In this document: in pieces, positions 43,655-53,083 of the stretch
Layout of the letters: every line of letters starts with the position of its first letter
Position numbering within the stretch: position 1 is the first letter of the stretch
Source: Paenibacillus ferrarius
GTDB taxonomy: Bacteria; Bacillota; Bacilli; Paenibacillales; NBRC-103111
Direction of reading: 5' to 3'
Assembly (NCBI RefSeq): GCF_002027705.1
Contig: NZ_MBTG01000034.1
Coordinates: 248,001 to 312,000 of the forward strand
DNA: 64,000 nucleotides
The notes under the pieces: generated by a model
What the model was told of the DNA's origin: nothing
Database searches by the model: none
What the model saw: only the letters and a program-made list of their open reading frames with translations
Made by a program: the position numbers and the translations under genes

Positions 43655-45574
43655 ATGAATTATTACTTAACAAATCAGGAATTGATGGATGCAGGAAAGC
43701 ATTATATTCAAGAATATCCAGAGCTTGCAAAGGCATCTATTGAGAAAGCGGAGCAAGCCGCTAAGAATATGTTTCGTGTTCCCTATACTATGGACATGGA
43801 TCATTGGGTTAACCTAGGGGATCCCATAGATTGGCTATATAATCCATCTAACGATCTTGAATTTACGTGGGTGCTTAATCGACATTGGTACATGCTGGAT
43901 TTGGGCAAAGCTTATTTGATGACACAGAAAGAGGAGTACGTCCATACTTTTATCAAACATCTGCGCGGGTGGAGGCTGCAAAATCCTGTCCCGGAGCACC
44001 TTTCTTACGAGAAAGCAACTTTTTTTCAACAACCAGGGCCTTGGCGCTTATTGGAGGTTGGACTTCGTGTGCAATCGTGGATATCTGCTTTTAAATATAT
44101 GGAAGGCAGTCCTGTTATTACGGATATTTTCCGAGAAGAGTTTCACACGGCTCTAATTGAGCATGCGAATTACTTGACTAGTTATTTGGGAAATACGGAA
44201 ATCAATCATGCCATCATGCATATGCAGGGCTTATTTATGATAAGTATTTTTTGCAAGGATCATCCGAGAGCTTCATTTTGGCGGCAATTTGCCAACGAGC
44301 GATTGGAGCTGTGCATGGTCCATCAAATTGATCCAGATGGCGTGCAGTGCGAGTTAACGACGCACTACCATAATGGAAGTATTGAAATGTTTGGCACTCC
44401 TTATTTGCTGGGGAAGGTATCCGGCTATCCGATGCCGGACGGATACGCGAACAACCTTCGCAAAATGGGAGCATTCACGCACGCGATGATCAGACCCGAT
44501 AATGGGTCTACTGCTGCTGGTGATTCTGATTTGATAAGTTCCAGCAAGGAGCGTCTTGCCTTACTCGGGGCGATTCTGGAAGATGAGTCCTATATCTCAA
44601 TGGGCGAGGTTAGCTCGGAAATGCTCTGGCTTGTCGGTAGAGACAGGTATGAGGCGTTCAAACAAAGACAACTGTCCTACACACCGCTGCTTCCTGCTAC
44701 AGTGTCCTTTCCTCAAACCGGCTTTTATTTCATGAAGGATGAACAGCATTATGTGTTTTTTGATGCCGCATCCATGGGAGGAGCCCATGGACATGCGGAT
44801 GCGTTGAGTTTGGAGTGGATGTGGAAGCGCAACTTGCTCTTTCTCGATCCTGGAAGATATACCTATGAAGAAGGGGAATGGCGTCGATACTTCAAAAGCA
44901 CGCGGGCGCACAATACGATTACTGTGGATGGACTAGACCAGACACCTTACGCAGCCTCGCAGGAATGGGGGCAACCGCTGGCGGAGTGTGTCACGAACCG
45001 CTGGATCACAGGGGAGGAGTATGACTTTATCGATGCCTCCCATAATGGTTACATGAGGCTTGAAGATCCTGTGCTTCACCGCCGATGGCTGCTGCTAGGG
45101 AAGAAGAGGAATGTGATGATCATCGTGGATTGGCTGGAATCCGCAGGCGTGCATGCCATTGAACAGAGATTTCAGCTTCCTCCCTCTGCGGATGTTCGAA
45201 TCCCTGACGGAGGCTATTCAGATATGCTGAGTACAATTGTTAATTATTCCTCCGCTGTTCAGATGCAAATGCATTGGAAGACGAGCCGTGATCAGATAGG
45301 TGATTTTGCCGTTGTCAGCGAGCAGGGCTGGGTATCGGAAATTTATGGTGTCAAAGAGGAAACTTCGACAATTGTCGGTAAAGGAACAATGACCGGTAAT
45401 ATGGGAATTGTGACGGTGTGCACCCCCGTAGATCTAGAGGAAGATAGGATGCTGCCCATCATAACGCGGCTGGAGATTGACCATAATCGGCAAGAGGTAT
45501 CGATCTCCTTTACAGATGAGGCAGGTCATCTGGATATTCGTCTCGATTGCCATGAAATTAACTGGACTTGCTAG
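43655..45574 (+). CDS. Heparinase II/III family protein (cluster B)
   Basis: 639 residues with GAGGAGG upstream and no signal peptide. The N-terminal (alpha/alpha) toroid has LNRHWYMLDLGKAYLMT, WRLLEVGLRVQSWISAFKYM and EINHAIMHMQGLFMI (Asn-His of the active site). The C-terminal beta-sandwich region has SMGGAHGHADALSLEWMW (catalytic His region), LDPGRYTYEEGEWRRYFKST and RAHNTITVDG. It matches heparinase II/III-type lyases, which cleave uronic-acid polysaccharides by beta-elimination. The lack of an export signal suggests action on imported oligosaccharides. Expected to serve the transporter encoded downstream. Confidence 0.87.
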   Translation: MNYYLTNQELMDAGKHYIQEYPELAKASIEKAEQAAKNMFRVPYTMDMDHWVNLGDPIDWLYNPSNDLEFTWVLNRHWYMLDLGKAYLMTQKEEYVHTFIKHLRGWRLQNPVPEHLSYEKATFFQQPGPWRLLEVGLRVQSWISAFKYMEGSPVITDIFREEFHTALIEHANYLTSYLGNTEINHAIMHMQGLFMISIFCKDHPRASFWRQFANERLELCMVHQIDPDGVQCELTTHYHNGSIEMFGTPYLLGKVSGYPMPDGYANNLRKMGAFTHAMIRPDNGSTAAGDSDLISSSKERLALLGAILEDESYISMGEVSSEMLWLVGRDRYEAFKQRQLSYTPLLPATVSFPQTGFYFMKDEQHYVFFDAASMGGAHGHADALSLEWMWKRNLLFLDPGRYTYEEGEWRRYFKSTRAHNTITVDGLDQTPYAASQEWGQPLAECVTNRWITGEEYDFIDASHNGYMRLEDPVLHRRWLLLGKKRNVMIIVDWLESAGVHAIEQRFQLPPSADVRIPDGGYSDMLSTIVNYSSAVQMQMHWKTSRDQIGDFAVVSEQGWVSEIYGVKEETSTIVGKGTMTGNMGIVTVCTPVDLEEDRMLPIITRLEIDHNRQEVSISFTDEAGHLDIRLDCHEINWTC

Positions 45575-45592
45575 CAACTTCATTTTCGTACA

Positions 45593-46124
45593 AATGGGGC
45601 TGTCCCTTAAGTAGATAAACTTACTTGAGGGACAGCTTTTTGTGTTTGGATTCGTCGTGCCGATTCTAAATTTACTTTACATCGCGATTAGCGCCAGTTC
45701 AGATTTGTACAGGGTAACTTGGCGTAAACTGGCCGCTCCGCGTACGATCTTCTTTCATGTGTATACATGCAGCATCCGGATTAGCTGTACGGGTTCTGAT
45801 CATCTCTTGATGAGCCTCCTGCTTTCTCTGACTCTAGCCCCAGTTGCTTTCTCTAAACCTGTAATTATGCATCTTTTTTGCTCTTGGAATAGCCTCAACG
45901 ATGAAATTCCTGCGTTTGTGCAGGTTTTTGAGGCTTTTTCTGAATGAACAGCTGAAAAAGATGAAAATGCCTGCACAATTGCAGGTATTTCCACTTTTTA
46001 ACCAAATTCGCCCGGAATTCCTGTATATTCGCAGGTTTTTACACTCGGATGAACTGATCTGAACTGGAACCCCATCATCTATCGACGCATACCTACTAAA
46101 TTTGGCTTAGGGGACAGCCTCATT
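45593..46124. repeat. Inverted-end element (GGCTGTCCC), copy 2, reversed orientation
   Basis: The ends AATGGGGCTGTCCC and GGGACAGCCTCATT are inverted repeats. The interior matches copy 1 (13842-14234) in reverse: AAACCTGTAATTATGCATC, TTCCTGCGTTTGTGCAGG, TGCCTGCACAATTGCAGGT and ATCATCTATCGACGC. Differences are an extra segment of about 170 bp at 45650-45825 with no counterpart in copy 1, and a lost segment of about 30 bp near 46070. It begins 18 bases after the heparinase-like gene. It accounts for the gene-free stretch to 46266. Confidence 0.85.
45598..45641 (+). terminator. Terminator formed by the end of element copy 2
   Basis: GCTGTCCCTTAAGTA pairs with TACTTGAGGGACAGC and is followed by TTTTTG. 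It lies 24 bases after the heparinase-like gene, so the element supplies that gene's terminator. Confidence 0.8.
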
Positions 46125-46266
46125 CCAATTAGCACCAGATTGCTTCCTATCGCATACATGGCAATACAGTTGAATTGTCCTACGGACACAGTTGAATCGC
46201 CGCTCCCGTTCCTCAATGAGGTTGTACTATGCTTGGAGTACCAAAACCAAAAGGAGCAGATGCACG

Positions 46267-47160
46267 ATGCGAAAAAGAATATCTCTTTTCAATTCCTATG
46301 TATTCATTTTTCCCAGTCTATTTTTGACTTTGGCGCTAGGGATCTATCCGATTATCTGGGCGCTTCGTTATATGTTTTACGATTATCAGGGGTATGGAGA
46401 AATGAAATTTATAGGTGTCGATAACTTCTCAAGATTGTTTCGGGATCAGGAGTTTTGGCACTCTGTATATAACACGTTCATCTATGCGGCCGGTAAAATT
46501 ATTATTGTACTGCCGATTTCACTGATCCTAGCGGTTATTTTGAATCGCGGACTGAAGGGCAAAGTGTTTCTGCGAGCGGTTTATTTTATGCCAACGATCA
46601 TTAGTACATCGGTCATGTCGATCGTTTTTTTCACTATTTTCAATTCGTATAACGGATTGTTGAATCAATTTCTGATCAAGTATGGGGTGATCTCGCAAGC
46701 GATTGATTGGCTGGGACCGAATTACGCGATGGTCACTGTCATTATTACCGCCATCTGGGGAGCCATTGGCAACTACATGCTGCTATTCATCGCCGGTCTG
46801 CAAGGCATTCCCGATGATCTGTATGAAAGCGCATCGATCGATGGCGCGAATGCGGTACAGAAATTTTGGAGCATTACGATCCCCATGCTGGGGCCCGTGC
46901 TGCAAATGATTATTATGCTGGCGATCATCACGGCATTGAAGGGCTATGAAAGCATCATGGTTCTAACCGAAGGGGGTCCCTTCGGTAAAACCGACGTCAT
47001 GTACTTGTACGTGTACAAATTGTTTTTCCCGGTTTCCGCTTCTACAGCGACTGTGCAGCAAATCGGCTACGGCAGCGCGGCGGGATTCGTTACTGCTCTG
47101 ATTGTCGGGTTGATTACGATCGTTTATTTCTATCTGTCCAAACGTTTGAATCGGGATTAA
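46267..47160 (+). CDS. Sugar ABC transporter permease, MalF/UgpA type (cluster B)
   Basis: 298 residues from ATG 46267 (MRKRISLFNSYVFIFPSLFL), which has AAGGAG 10 bases upstream; the frame extends further but into element-flanking sequence. Six helices. The EAA loop is YESASIDGANAVQKFWSITI and the C-terminus has TEGGPFGKTDVMYLYVYK, both typical of MalF-like subunits. It pairs with the next gene. Confidence 0.92.
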   Translation: MRKRISLFNSYVFIFPSLFLTLALGIYPIIWALRYMFYDYQGYGEMKFIGVDNFSRLFRDQEFWHSVYNTFIYAAGKIIIVLPISLILAVILNRGLKGKVFLRAVYFMPTIISTSVMSIVFFTIFNSYNGLLNQFLIKYGVISQAIDWLGPNYAMVTVIITAIWGAIGNYMLLFIAGLQGIPDDLYESASIDGANAVQKFWSITIPMLGPVLQMIIMLAIITALKGYESIMVLTEGGPFGKTDVMYLYVYKLFFPVSASTATVQQIGYGSAAGFVTALIVGLITIVYFYLSKRLNRD

Positions 47161-47176
47161 GAAGGAGGATTGCAGG

Positions 47177-48040
47177 ATGCATGCAAATACGAAGTCGGGT
47201 GTTATTCGAAGCGGATATTTCACCGGTCATGCGGTTAAATGGCTATTTTTGATCATTATTGCTTTCTTTACGCTATTCCCAATTGTGATGGCCATATTGG
47301 GTTCATTCAAAACTAATGCAGAATTAACGACAGGAGCTACACTATTGCCGGCTGTGTGGAAATTCTCTAACTACGCAACGGCATGGAAGCAGGCGAATTT
47401 TGCCCGATTTACGTGGAACAGCCTATTCCTTAGCACGATCGTGACGGTTGGCACGCTGCTTATCGCCACGATGTCTGCTTATGCGGTCGATCGCACGAGA
47501 TTCCCCGGCAAACGCTTGTACGTGGTGCTGCAGGCTAGCACGATGTTCATTTCGATCGGCGCGGTAGTTCTGAGACCGCAGTTCGATCTCATGGTCACCC
47601 TGGGCCTGAACAAATCTCTTTGGGGCGTTATCCTCATTTTGATCAGCGCGCATGCGACAGTTTACTTTATGCTGATTGGCTTTTTCAAGGCGATCCCCAA
47701 AGATCTGGATGAGGCCGCATATATTGATGGCTGTAATTTCTATACGGTGTACTGGCGGATCATTCTTCCGCTGCTGGGTCCTGCTCTTGGCGTTACAGCG
47801 CTATTCACGTTCCGCGGCGCATGGAATGAATACATCTTGCCGCTCGTGTTCACGATGACTAATCCAAAGCTGCAAACGTTGACGGTCGGTCTGGCTAATC
47901 TGCGCTATGGCATCGGCGCGGCTGCCGAATCCCACCTCATGATGGCGGGGGCTTGTCTTTCCTTCCTGCCCATCCTTGTTGTCTACGTGCTGGCGAACAA
48001 GTCATTTATCCAGGTGACAGCAGGAAGCGTGAAAGGATAA
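47177..48040 (+). CDS. Sugar ABC transporter permease, MalG/UgpE type (cluster B)
   Basis: 287 residues, AAGGAGG upstream, 16 bases after its partner. Six helices; the EAA loop is DEAAYIDGCNFYTVYWRIIL. The C-terminus ANKSFIQVTAGSVKG is typical of MalG-like subunits. The ATPase is not encoded nearby. Confidence 0.92.
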   Translation: MHANTKSGVIRSGYFTGHAVKWLFLIIIAFFTLFPIVMAILGSFKTNAELTTGATLLPAVWKFSNYATAWKQANFARFTWNSLFLSTIVTVGTLLIATMSAYAVDRTRFPGKRLYVVLQASTMFISIGAVVLRPQFDLMVTLGLNKSLWGVILILISAHATVYFMLIGFFKAIPKDLDEAAYIDGCNFYTVYWRIILPLLGPALGVTALFTFRGAWNEYILPLVFTMTNPKLQTLTVGLANLRYGIGAAAESHLMMAGACLSFLPILVVYVLANKSFIQVTAGSVKG

Positions 48041-48198
48041 TCCCCAAAATGCGGGCGTTGCAGGAAAGTGTTTTCTCCCCCTATCAAAAGTTGATTTGCC
48101 CTTCACGGTTCCATGAGCAGAGGAATTATGATGAAAGCAGTTACATTTTTGGTTTCAAACAAGTCTTAAGGTAAACTACATGAGGAGGGTTTTACAAG

Positions 48199-49593
48199 AT
48201 GAAGAGAAAAATGGTGTTAAACACGCTGCTTGGCGTAACGATGGTCGCTTCACTAGCGGCTTGCAGTGCACAAACGGATCAACAGAAAAGTAAGGAAACT
48301 GCTTCCGCAGCAGCCGGAGGCGCCAAAACGAAGCTGACTTATTGGACGGTTGACCGTCATGATGCCGATTATATGAAGGATGTCATCAAGAAGTTTAACG
48401 AGACGAACAAGGACAACATTGAAGTTGAAATGACGATTCTTGCTGATAACTTTAATCAATCGATCGATATTGGTTTTGCAAGCAACCAAGCGCCGGATAT
48501 TTTGAGGACGAATGATTTCCCCGGGTTTGTGAAGAAAGGCTATTTGCAGCCGATCAATGATTTGATGACGGATGAGATGAAGAAACGCTACGGCAATCTT
48601 ATGGTGGAAGAGCTCAACACGATGGATGGCAACATTTATTCGCTGCCGCATACAGGGCAATACTGGAGATTGATCTACAACGTGGATTTGTTCAAAAAAG
48701 CAGGCATCGCCGAACCGCCAAAAACGATCAAAGAATTGGTTGAGGATGCCAAGAAAATTACCGAAGCAGGCAAAGACATTGGGGCATACGGTTTCGCCGA
48801 AAACTTCAAAAATCCAGGCTCCGCCTTCGGCCGGATCGCGAATCCGATCGGTTCACTCAGCGGAACTTCCGTGGTGGATGGCTACAACTACAAATCAGGC
48901 CAGTTCGATTTCATGGCGTACAAGCCGATTGTGGAGGCGCTTCGTCAGATGAAGCAGGAAGGCAGCATGCTGCCTGGTGTTGAGTCGCTCGACATCGATC
49001 CGCTTCGCGCCCAGTTTGCCGCAGGCAAAATCGGCATGTATTTTAACCATTCAGGCGAACCGGCTGTGTATCAAAGCCAATTTCCGACCAAGATTAACTG
49101 GAGTGCTGCATTGCCGCCTACGATGGATGGCAATCAACAAGGAACGGTTTCTGTGATTGCCGGGAACTATATCGGCATTAGCAAAAGTACAGCGAATAAA
49201 GATAAAGCGTGGAAATTCCTGCAATACATTTATAATCTAGATTTCCAAAAAGAATATCACGAAAAAGGATTCGGGATCTCCATTGTGCCAGACGTCAATG
49301 CTGTTGCCCAAAAACCAACAACTCCTGGGATTGAAGGCTTTTTACCTACCAAATTCGATGCCCTGTACGCTCCAACACCACTTAACGTGACGGATACGAA
49401 GGTAGAAGGCATGAAATTCGGCAACGCCATCATTAAATATATGCTTGAAGGCGGAGATGTGGACAAGCTCCTGACAGATTTGACAACTCGCTACAATGTT
49501 GGTTTGGAGAAAGCCCGCGCGGCGGGCGATACGAAGACCAAAGCGAATCCGAGCTTCGATCCGAATAAGCTGCAAGGCAGTTTAGCCAAGTAA
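48199..49593 (+). CDS. Extracellular sugar-binding lipoprotein, family 1 (cluster B)
   Basis: 464 residues with GAGGAGGG upstream. Signal peptide ends at lipobox SLAAC. Typical solute-binding family 1 features are TKLTYWTVDRHDADYMKDVI, FASNQAPDILRTNDFPGFVK, SLPHTGQYWRLIYNVDLFKK and FNHSGEPAVYQ. It delivers oligosaccharide to the two MalF/MalG-type permeases. A hairpin follows it, before the regulatory genes, and may keep this abundant message stable. Confidence 0.92.
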   Translation: MKRKMVLNTLLGVTMVASLAACSAQTDQQKSKETASAAAGGAKTKLTYWTVDRHDADYMKDVIKKFNETNKDNIEVEMTILADNFNQSIDIGFASNQAPDILRTNDFPGFVKKGYLQPINDLMTDEMKKRYGNLMVEELNTMDGNIYSLPHTGQYWRLIYNVDLFKKAGIAEPPKTIKELVEDAKKITEAGKDIGAYGFAENFKNPGSAFGRIANPIGSLSGTSVVDGYNYKSGQFDFMAYKPIVEALRQMKQEGSMLPGVESLDIDPLRAQFAAGKIGMYFNHSGEPAVYQSQFPTKINWSAALPPTMDGNQQGTVSVIAGNYIGISKSTANKDKAWKFLQYIYNLDFQKEYHEKGFGISIVPDVNAVAQKPTTPGIEGFLPTKFDALYAPTPLNVTDTKVEGMKFGNAIIKYMLEGGDVDKLLTDLTTRYNVGLEKARAAGDTKTKANPSFDPNKLQGSLAK

Positions 49594-49621
49594 GCTTAGC
49601 AAGGCAAGTTTGATTATAGCC

Positions 49622-49663
49622 AAGCAAGGGGCGCGCAGCCATAAGCAGCGCGTCTCTTGTTAC
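49622..49663 (+). promoter_or_regulatory. Intercistronic hairpin between binding protein and kinase genes
   Basis: CAAGGGGCGCGC pairs with GCGCGTCTCTTG around an 11-base loop, with no long T-run. It probably limits read-through or protects the upstream message, lowering regulator expression relative to the binding protein. Confidence 0.5.
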
Positions 49664-49682
49664 TAGAAGGGGAGGGGACAGT

Positions 49683-51452
49683 ATGAACGGGTGGTACTAT
49701 CGGCTTTCTCTCCGCCAACGGCTGCGTATTTCCGTTTTGTTGCTGACGATACTTTCTATTGCTCTGACAGGCATCATGTCTTATTGGATTGCTTTTAGAT
49801 CAACCGAAAGGGGGGCATTTATTTCCAGTCAGAATACGATTAATAAATCAGCACGCGTGGTAGACGAAAAGCTGCGGCATATCATTGTGACCGCTTCCTC
49901 GATGATGCTTAGTGATCCATTCAAGCTGGCGATGGAAGACGTGGAGGCGAACGTAGGAGCAAACTATTACACACGCTTGTCTGCTATGCAAACGCCTCTT
50001 GGGCAAATGAAATTGATCGAGCCGTCGATTCAATCCGTCTTGATCGATACGCCGGTTGGCGAGCTGTTTGCCACGAATGATCTTCGGAACGGTCAGGTCC
50101 GTCTCAGGGATACAACCTTAGTTCGTTATTTGGACAGCAAGGATCGTGTTGTTTGGGTGGAAGATCATGAGGACCTCCTGTTCTCCGGGAAACAGAGAGT
50201 GATCTCGATCATTATGAAGCCAGTCACGGAGCACCAAGTGGATAACGTTCATGTCGTCGTGAATGTGAAGGAAGATGCCATTCGCAACGCCGTCACCGAC
50301 GACTTGCTGGACCATGCCAACACGTATTTTCTGATCTCACGAGATGGTGAGTTTGTTCTGCCGATCAACAGCCAAAAGGCGGCGTTTCAAGATGATCCAG
50401 CTTTCCTAGAGCAGCTGCAGGCGCAGGATCGCGGATTTTTCAAATACAACCTCGACGGCAAGCCGTTTCTAGTCAATTATTCGCGGCTTACGATGAATAA
50501 GGATTGGACGATGGTGAGCTTGCAAACCCAATCGGATCTGCTTCGCCAGGTGAACAAGATCAAAACGACCACATTGATTATTATGTTAGGCTGTGTTGTC
50601 TTAGCCTTCGTGCTGTCTAATGTTATCTCCAGCGTATTGCTGAAGCCGCTTCATAAGCTGCAAGGCTTGATGAGACAAGTTGAAAACAATCATTTGGAAG
50701 TAAGGTTCTCCAGTCATTACCAAGACGAAGTTTCCCAAGTAGGGCTTAAATTTAACCGCATGTTGGAAGAGATTGCTTCACTCATTGAGAACGTCAAGGA
50801 TGCTGAGTTTGAGAAGCGCAAGATGGAGATGAAGGCGCTTCAGGCGCAAATCGATCCTCATTTTCTGTATAACACCTTAAATACAATTCTTTGGAAATCA
50901 GAAACTTCGCAGAACCACGATGTTTCCGAAATGATTTCTTCGCTCTCGCTGCTGTTCCAACTAGGACTTAACGGCGGACACGAGATGACGACGATAGCGA
51001 AGGAACTCGACCATGTGAGGCAGTATTTGACGCTCCAGCAAAAATGTTACGACGATTTGTTTGAGTATACGATTGACATTGAGGATGATTCGCTGCTGGA
51101 AGAACCGATCTTGAAAATTATTTTGCAGCCTTTTGTGGAAAATTCGATTTTACACGGCTTTCAAGAAATGGAGGCCAAAGGAGTCATTAAGATATCCGTT
51201 GCACGTACGTCCTCCAGCATGCTGCTGCGGGTTGAGGATAATGGCGCAGGCATGGATGTAGAGCCTGTTTTGGCGGATATGCGGATCGAGCAAACCTCTC
51301 AAAAGAGCTATGCCCTTCGTAACGTTTATGGGCGATTACGACTGCATTACGGCAGTGAAGCCGATATCGAATTGAGCAGCGAGCCTTATGCAGCTACCTC
51401 GGTCACAGTAACCATACCACTAGCAAGCGAGGGAGATAAAGATGGCAACTGA
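49683..51452 (+). CDS. YesM-type sensor histidine kinase (cluster B)
   Basis: 589 residues with GGGGAGGGG upstream. TM1 is near residues 15-38, then an extracellular Cache-like sensor of about 250 residues, TM2 (TLIIMLGCVVLAFVLSNVIS), HAMP, and a His_kinase domain with H393 in LQAQIDPHFLYNTLNTILWK. The ATPase domain has LQPFVENSILHGF and VEDNGAGMD. This layout is the YesM/LytS-related class that pairs with AraC-type response regulators. Its end overlaps the next gene by 11 bases. It probably senses a saccharide outside. Confidence 0.93.
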   Translation: MNGWYYRLSLRQRLRISVLLLTILSIALTGIMSYWIAFRSTERGAFISSQNTINKSARVVDEKLRHIIVTASSMMLSDPFKLAMEDVEANVGANYYTRLSAMQTPLGQMKLIEPSIQSVLIDTPVGELFATNDLRNGQVRLRDTTLVRYLDSKDRVVWVEDHEDLLFSGKQRVISIIMKPVTEHQVDNVHVVVNVKEDAIRNAVTDDLLDHANTYFLISRDGEFVLPINSQKAAFQDDPAFLEQLQAQDRGFFKYNLDGKPFLVNYSRLTMNKDWTMVSLQTQSDLLRQVNKIKTTTLIIMLGCVVLAFVLSNVISSVLLKPLHKLQGLMRQVENNHLEVRFSSHYQDEVSQVGLKFNRMLEEIASLIENVKDAEFEKRKMEMKALQAQIDPHFLYNTLNTILWKSETSQNHDVSEMISSLSLLFQLGLNGGHEMTTIAKELDHVRQYLTLQQKCYDDLFEYTIDIEDDSLLEEPILKIILQPFVENSILHGFQEMEAKGVIKISVARTSSSMLLRVEDNGAGMDVEPVLADMRIEQTSQKSYALRNVYGRLRLHYGSEADIELSSEPYAATSVTVTIPLASEGDKDGN

Positions 51453-53058
51453 ACTTAGGATGTGCGTAATTGATGATATTAAGACGGTAGTAGAAGGGAT
51501 CGCCAGCCAGATAGATTGGGAGGCTCATGGCATTCGCATCGTCGGAACAGCAAGCAACGGTGAGAAAGGCGTAGAACTCATTCACAGAACGGAACCTCAT
51601 ATTGTCCTGACCGATATTCGAATGCCCAAAATTAACGGTTTGGATATGACCAGAGAAGTACTGAAAAAGTTTCCGCGCACCAAAATTGTTTTCCTAAGCG
51701 GATATACCGATTTCCAGTATGCGCAGCAGGCCGTTCAACTTGGTGCTTTTGATTATATCGTTAAACCGTATACGCCAAAGAAAATTATTGAAGTAGTCTT
51801 GAAGGCACGGGAGTCGATTCAAGCAGAAATGGGAGAAACGCAGCGCTATCAAGAGATGGAGAGAAAGCTGCGGGAAAGCTTGCCGTATTTAAGGCAGGAA
51901 TATTTCCAGTTGCTGCTGCAATTTCGGACGACACCCGAACAAGCGGCAAGACGTTGGGACTTTCTGAATATCGGACTAGAGCGTGAACGCTTCGTTGTTA
52001 CGTTGATGGAAATCGATCAGTTCGCAGAACAAACGGAAACATTGCCTGTGCAAGAAGTCGAGTTGATTCGATTTACGGTCCAAAATATTTTGGAAGAAAG
52101 CTTAAGGCGGTTCACCAAAGGATTTGTATTCCGCGATCATACGAATCGGTTTGTAGCAATATTCAATCCACCGGATTCTTTAAGCGTGGAAGCTATTTCC
52201 GAGCAGTGTCGGGAAAATGTACAGAAGTATTCCAGATATACAATTTCACTCGGTTTAGGGGAAGAAGTGACGGCTATACATCAAATTTCGCACTCTTATG
52301 CGCAGGCGCTCGCTGCGCTTTCGTATAACTTTTATACCGGAGGCAATACCGTATACAGTTATCGCGATATGAGCCCTGTGCAGCAGACAGCGCCGCGCTA
52401 CTCGCCGGAGAAGGAAAAGGAGCTTTTTTATTGCCTGCGATCGGGAAATCTGCCTAAAGCATGTGCGATCGTGGATGAGTTATTCGAAGAAACCGTTTCG
52501 GTTTCCGTGCCGCCAGCTCCCGAGACGGTAAAAGGATATGGGGATGAGCTCGCCTACTTGATCAACCGCGTTTTCTCGGAAAAGCTGACAGTTGAAGAGA
52601 TGAAGCAGATCGAGCGTCATCTGATGTACATCAAAAATCTTTCATCCTTTAAGCTGAAGGAGCTTCAGGAAAACATTAAGAAACTGTGCAGGATCGGCTG
52701 CGAATTGATTCAGAAACGACACGTGGAAGATGCGAACCAAGTCGTGGAACAAGTGATAGAGCATATTCGTCAGCATGCAGCCTCGAACATGACCGTTAAC
52801 GATTATGCCAAGCTGGTTTATTTGAGCGGCAGCTATTTTGCCAATCTGTTCAAGAAAGTCACTGGCATGACTGTCATTCAATTCGTGACCTCAGAACGGA
52901 TGGAACAGGCCAAACTTATGCTCATAGAAGGTAAACAAGTGCAAGAAATCGCTCAATCACTTGGCTACGAGGACAGACCGCATTTCAGTGAACTGTTTAA
53001 AAAACATACTGGCATGACTCCGTCTGAATTCAAACAGTTGTACAGCGTAAAAGGATAG
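51442..53058 (+). CDS. YesN-type AraC response regulator (cluster B)
   Basis: 538 residues with GGGAGATAAAG upstream. Receiver domain: MCVIDDIKTVVEGIA, phospho-acceptor D58 in LTDIRMPKINGLDM, and Lys in DYIVKPYTPKK. A linker domain of about 300 residues precedes the AraC DNA-binding domain with TVNDYAKLVYLSGSYFANLF and QVQEIAQSLGYEDRPHFSEL. It is the partner of the overlapping kinase and the likely activator of cluster B. It is convergent with the catalase gene, only 25 bases apart. Confidence 0.93.
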   Translation: MATELRMCVIDDIKTVVEGIASQIDWEAHGIRIVGTASNGEKGVELIHRTEPHIVLTDIRMPKINGLDMTREVLKKFPRTKIVFLSGYTDFQYAQQAVQLGAFDYIVKPYTPKKIIEVVLKARESIQAEMGETQRYQEMERKLRESLPYLRQEYFQLLLQFRTTPEQAARRWDFLNIGLERERFVVTLMEIDQFAEQTETLPVQEVELIRFTVQNILEESLRRFTKGFVFRDHTNRFVAIFNPPDSLSVEAISEQCRENVQKYSRYTISLGLGEEVTAIHQISHSYAQALAALSYNFYTGGNTVYSYRDMSPVQQTAPRYSPEKEKELFYCLRSGNLPKACAIVDELFEETVSVSVPPAPETVKGYGDELAYLINRVFSEKLTVEEMKQIERHLMYIKNLSSFKLKELQENIKKLCRIGCELIQKRHVEDANQVVEQVIEHIRQHAASNMTVNDYAKLVYLSGSYFANLFKKVTGMTVIQFVTSERMEQAKLMLIEGKQVQEIAQSLGYEDRPHFSELFKKHTGMTPSEFKQLYSVKG

Positions 53059-53083
53059 AGGGGATAGAGAGATATAGAAAAAG

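Noticed and set aside
48132..48145. Possible catabolite-repression site TGAAAGCAGTTACA before the cluster B binding protein
   Set aside because: It misses the central CG of the cre consensus, and one imperfect match inside an operon is weak evidence.
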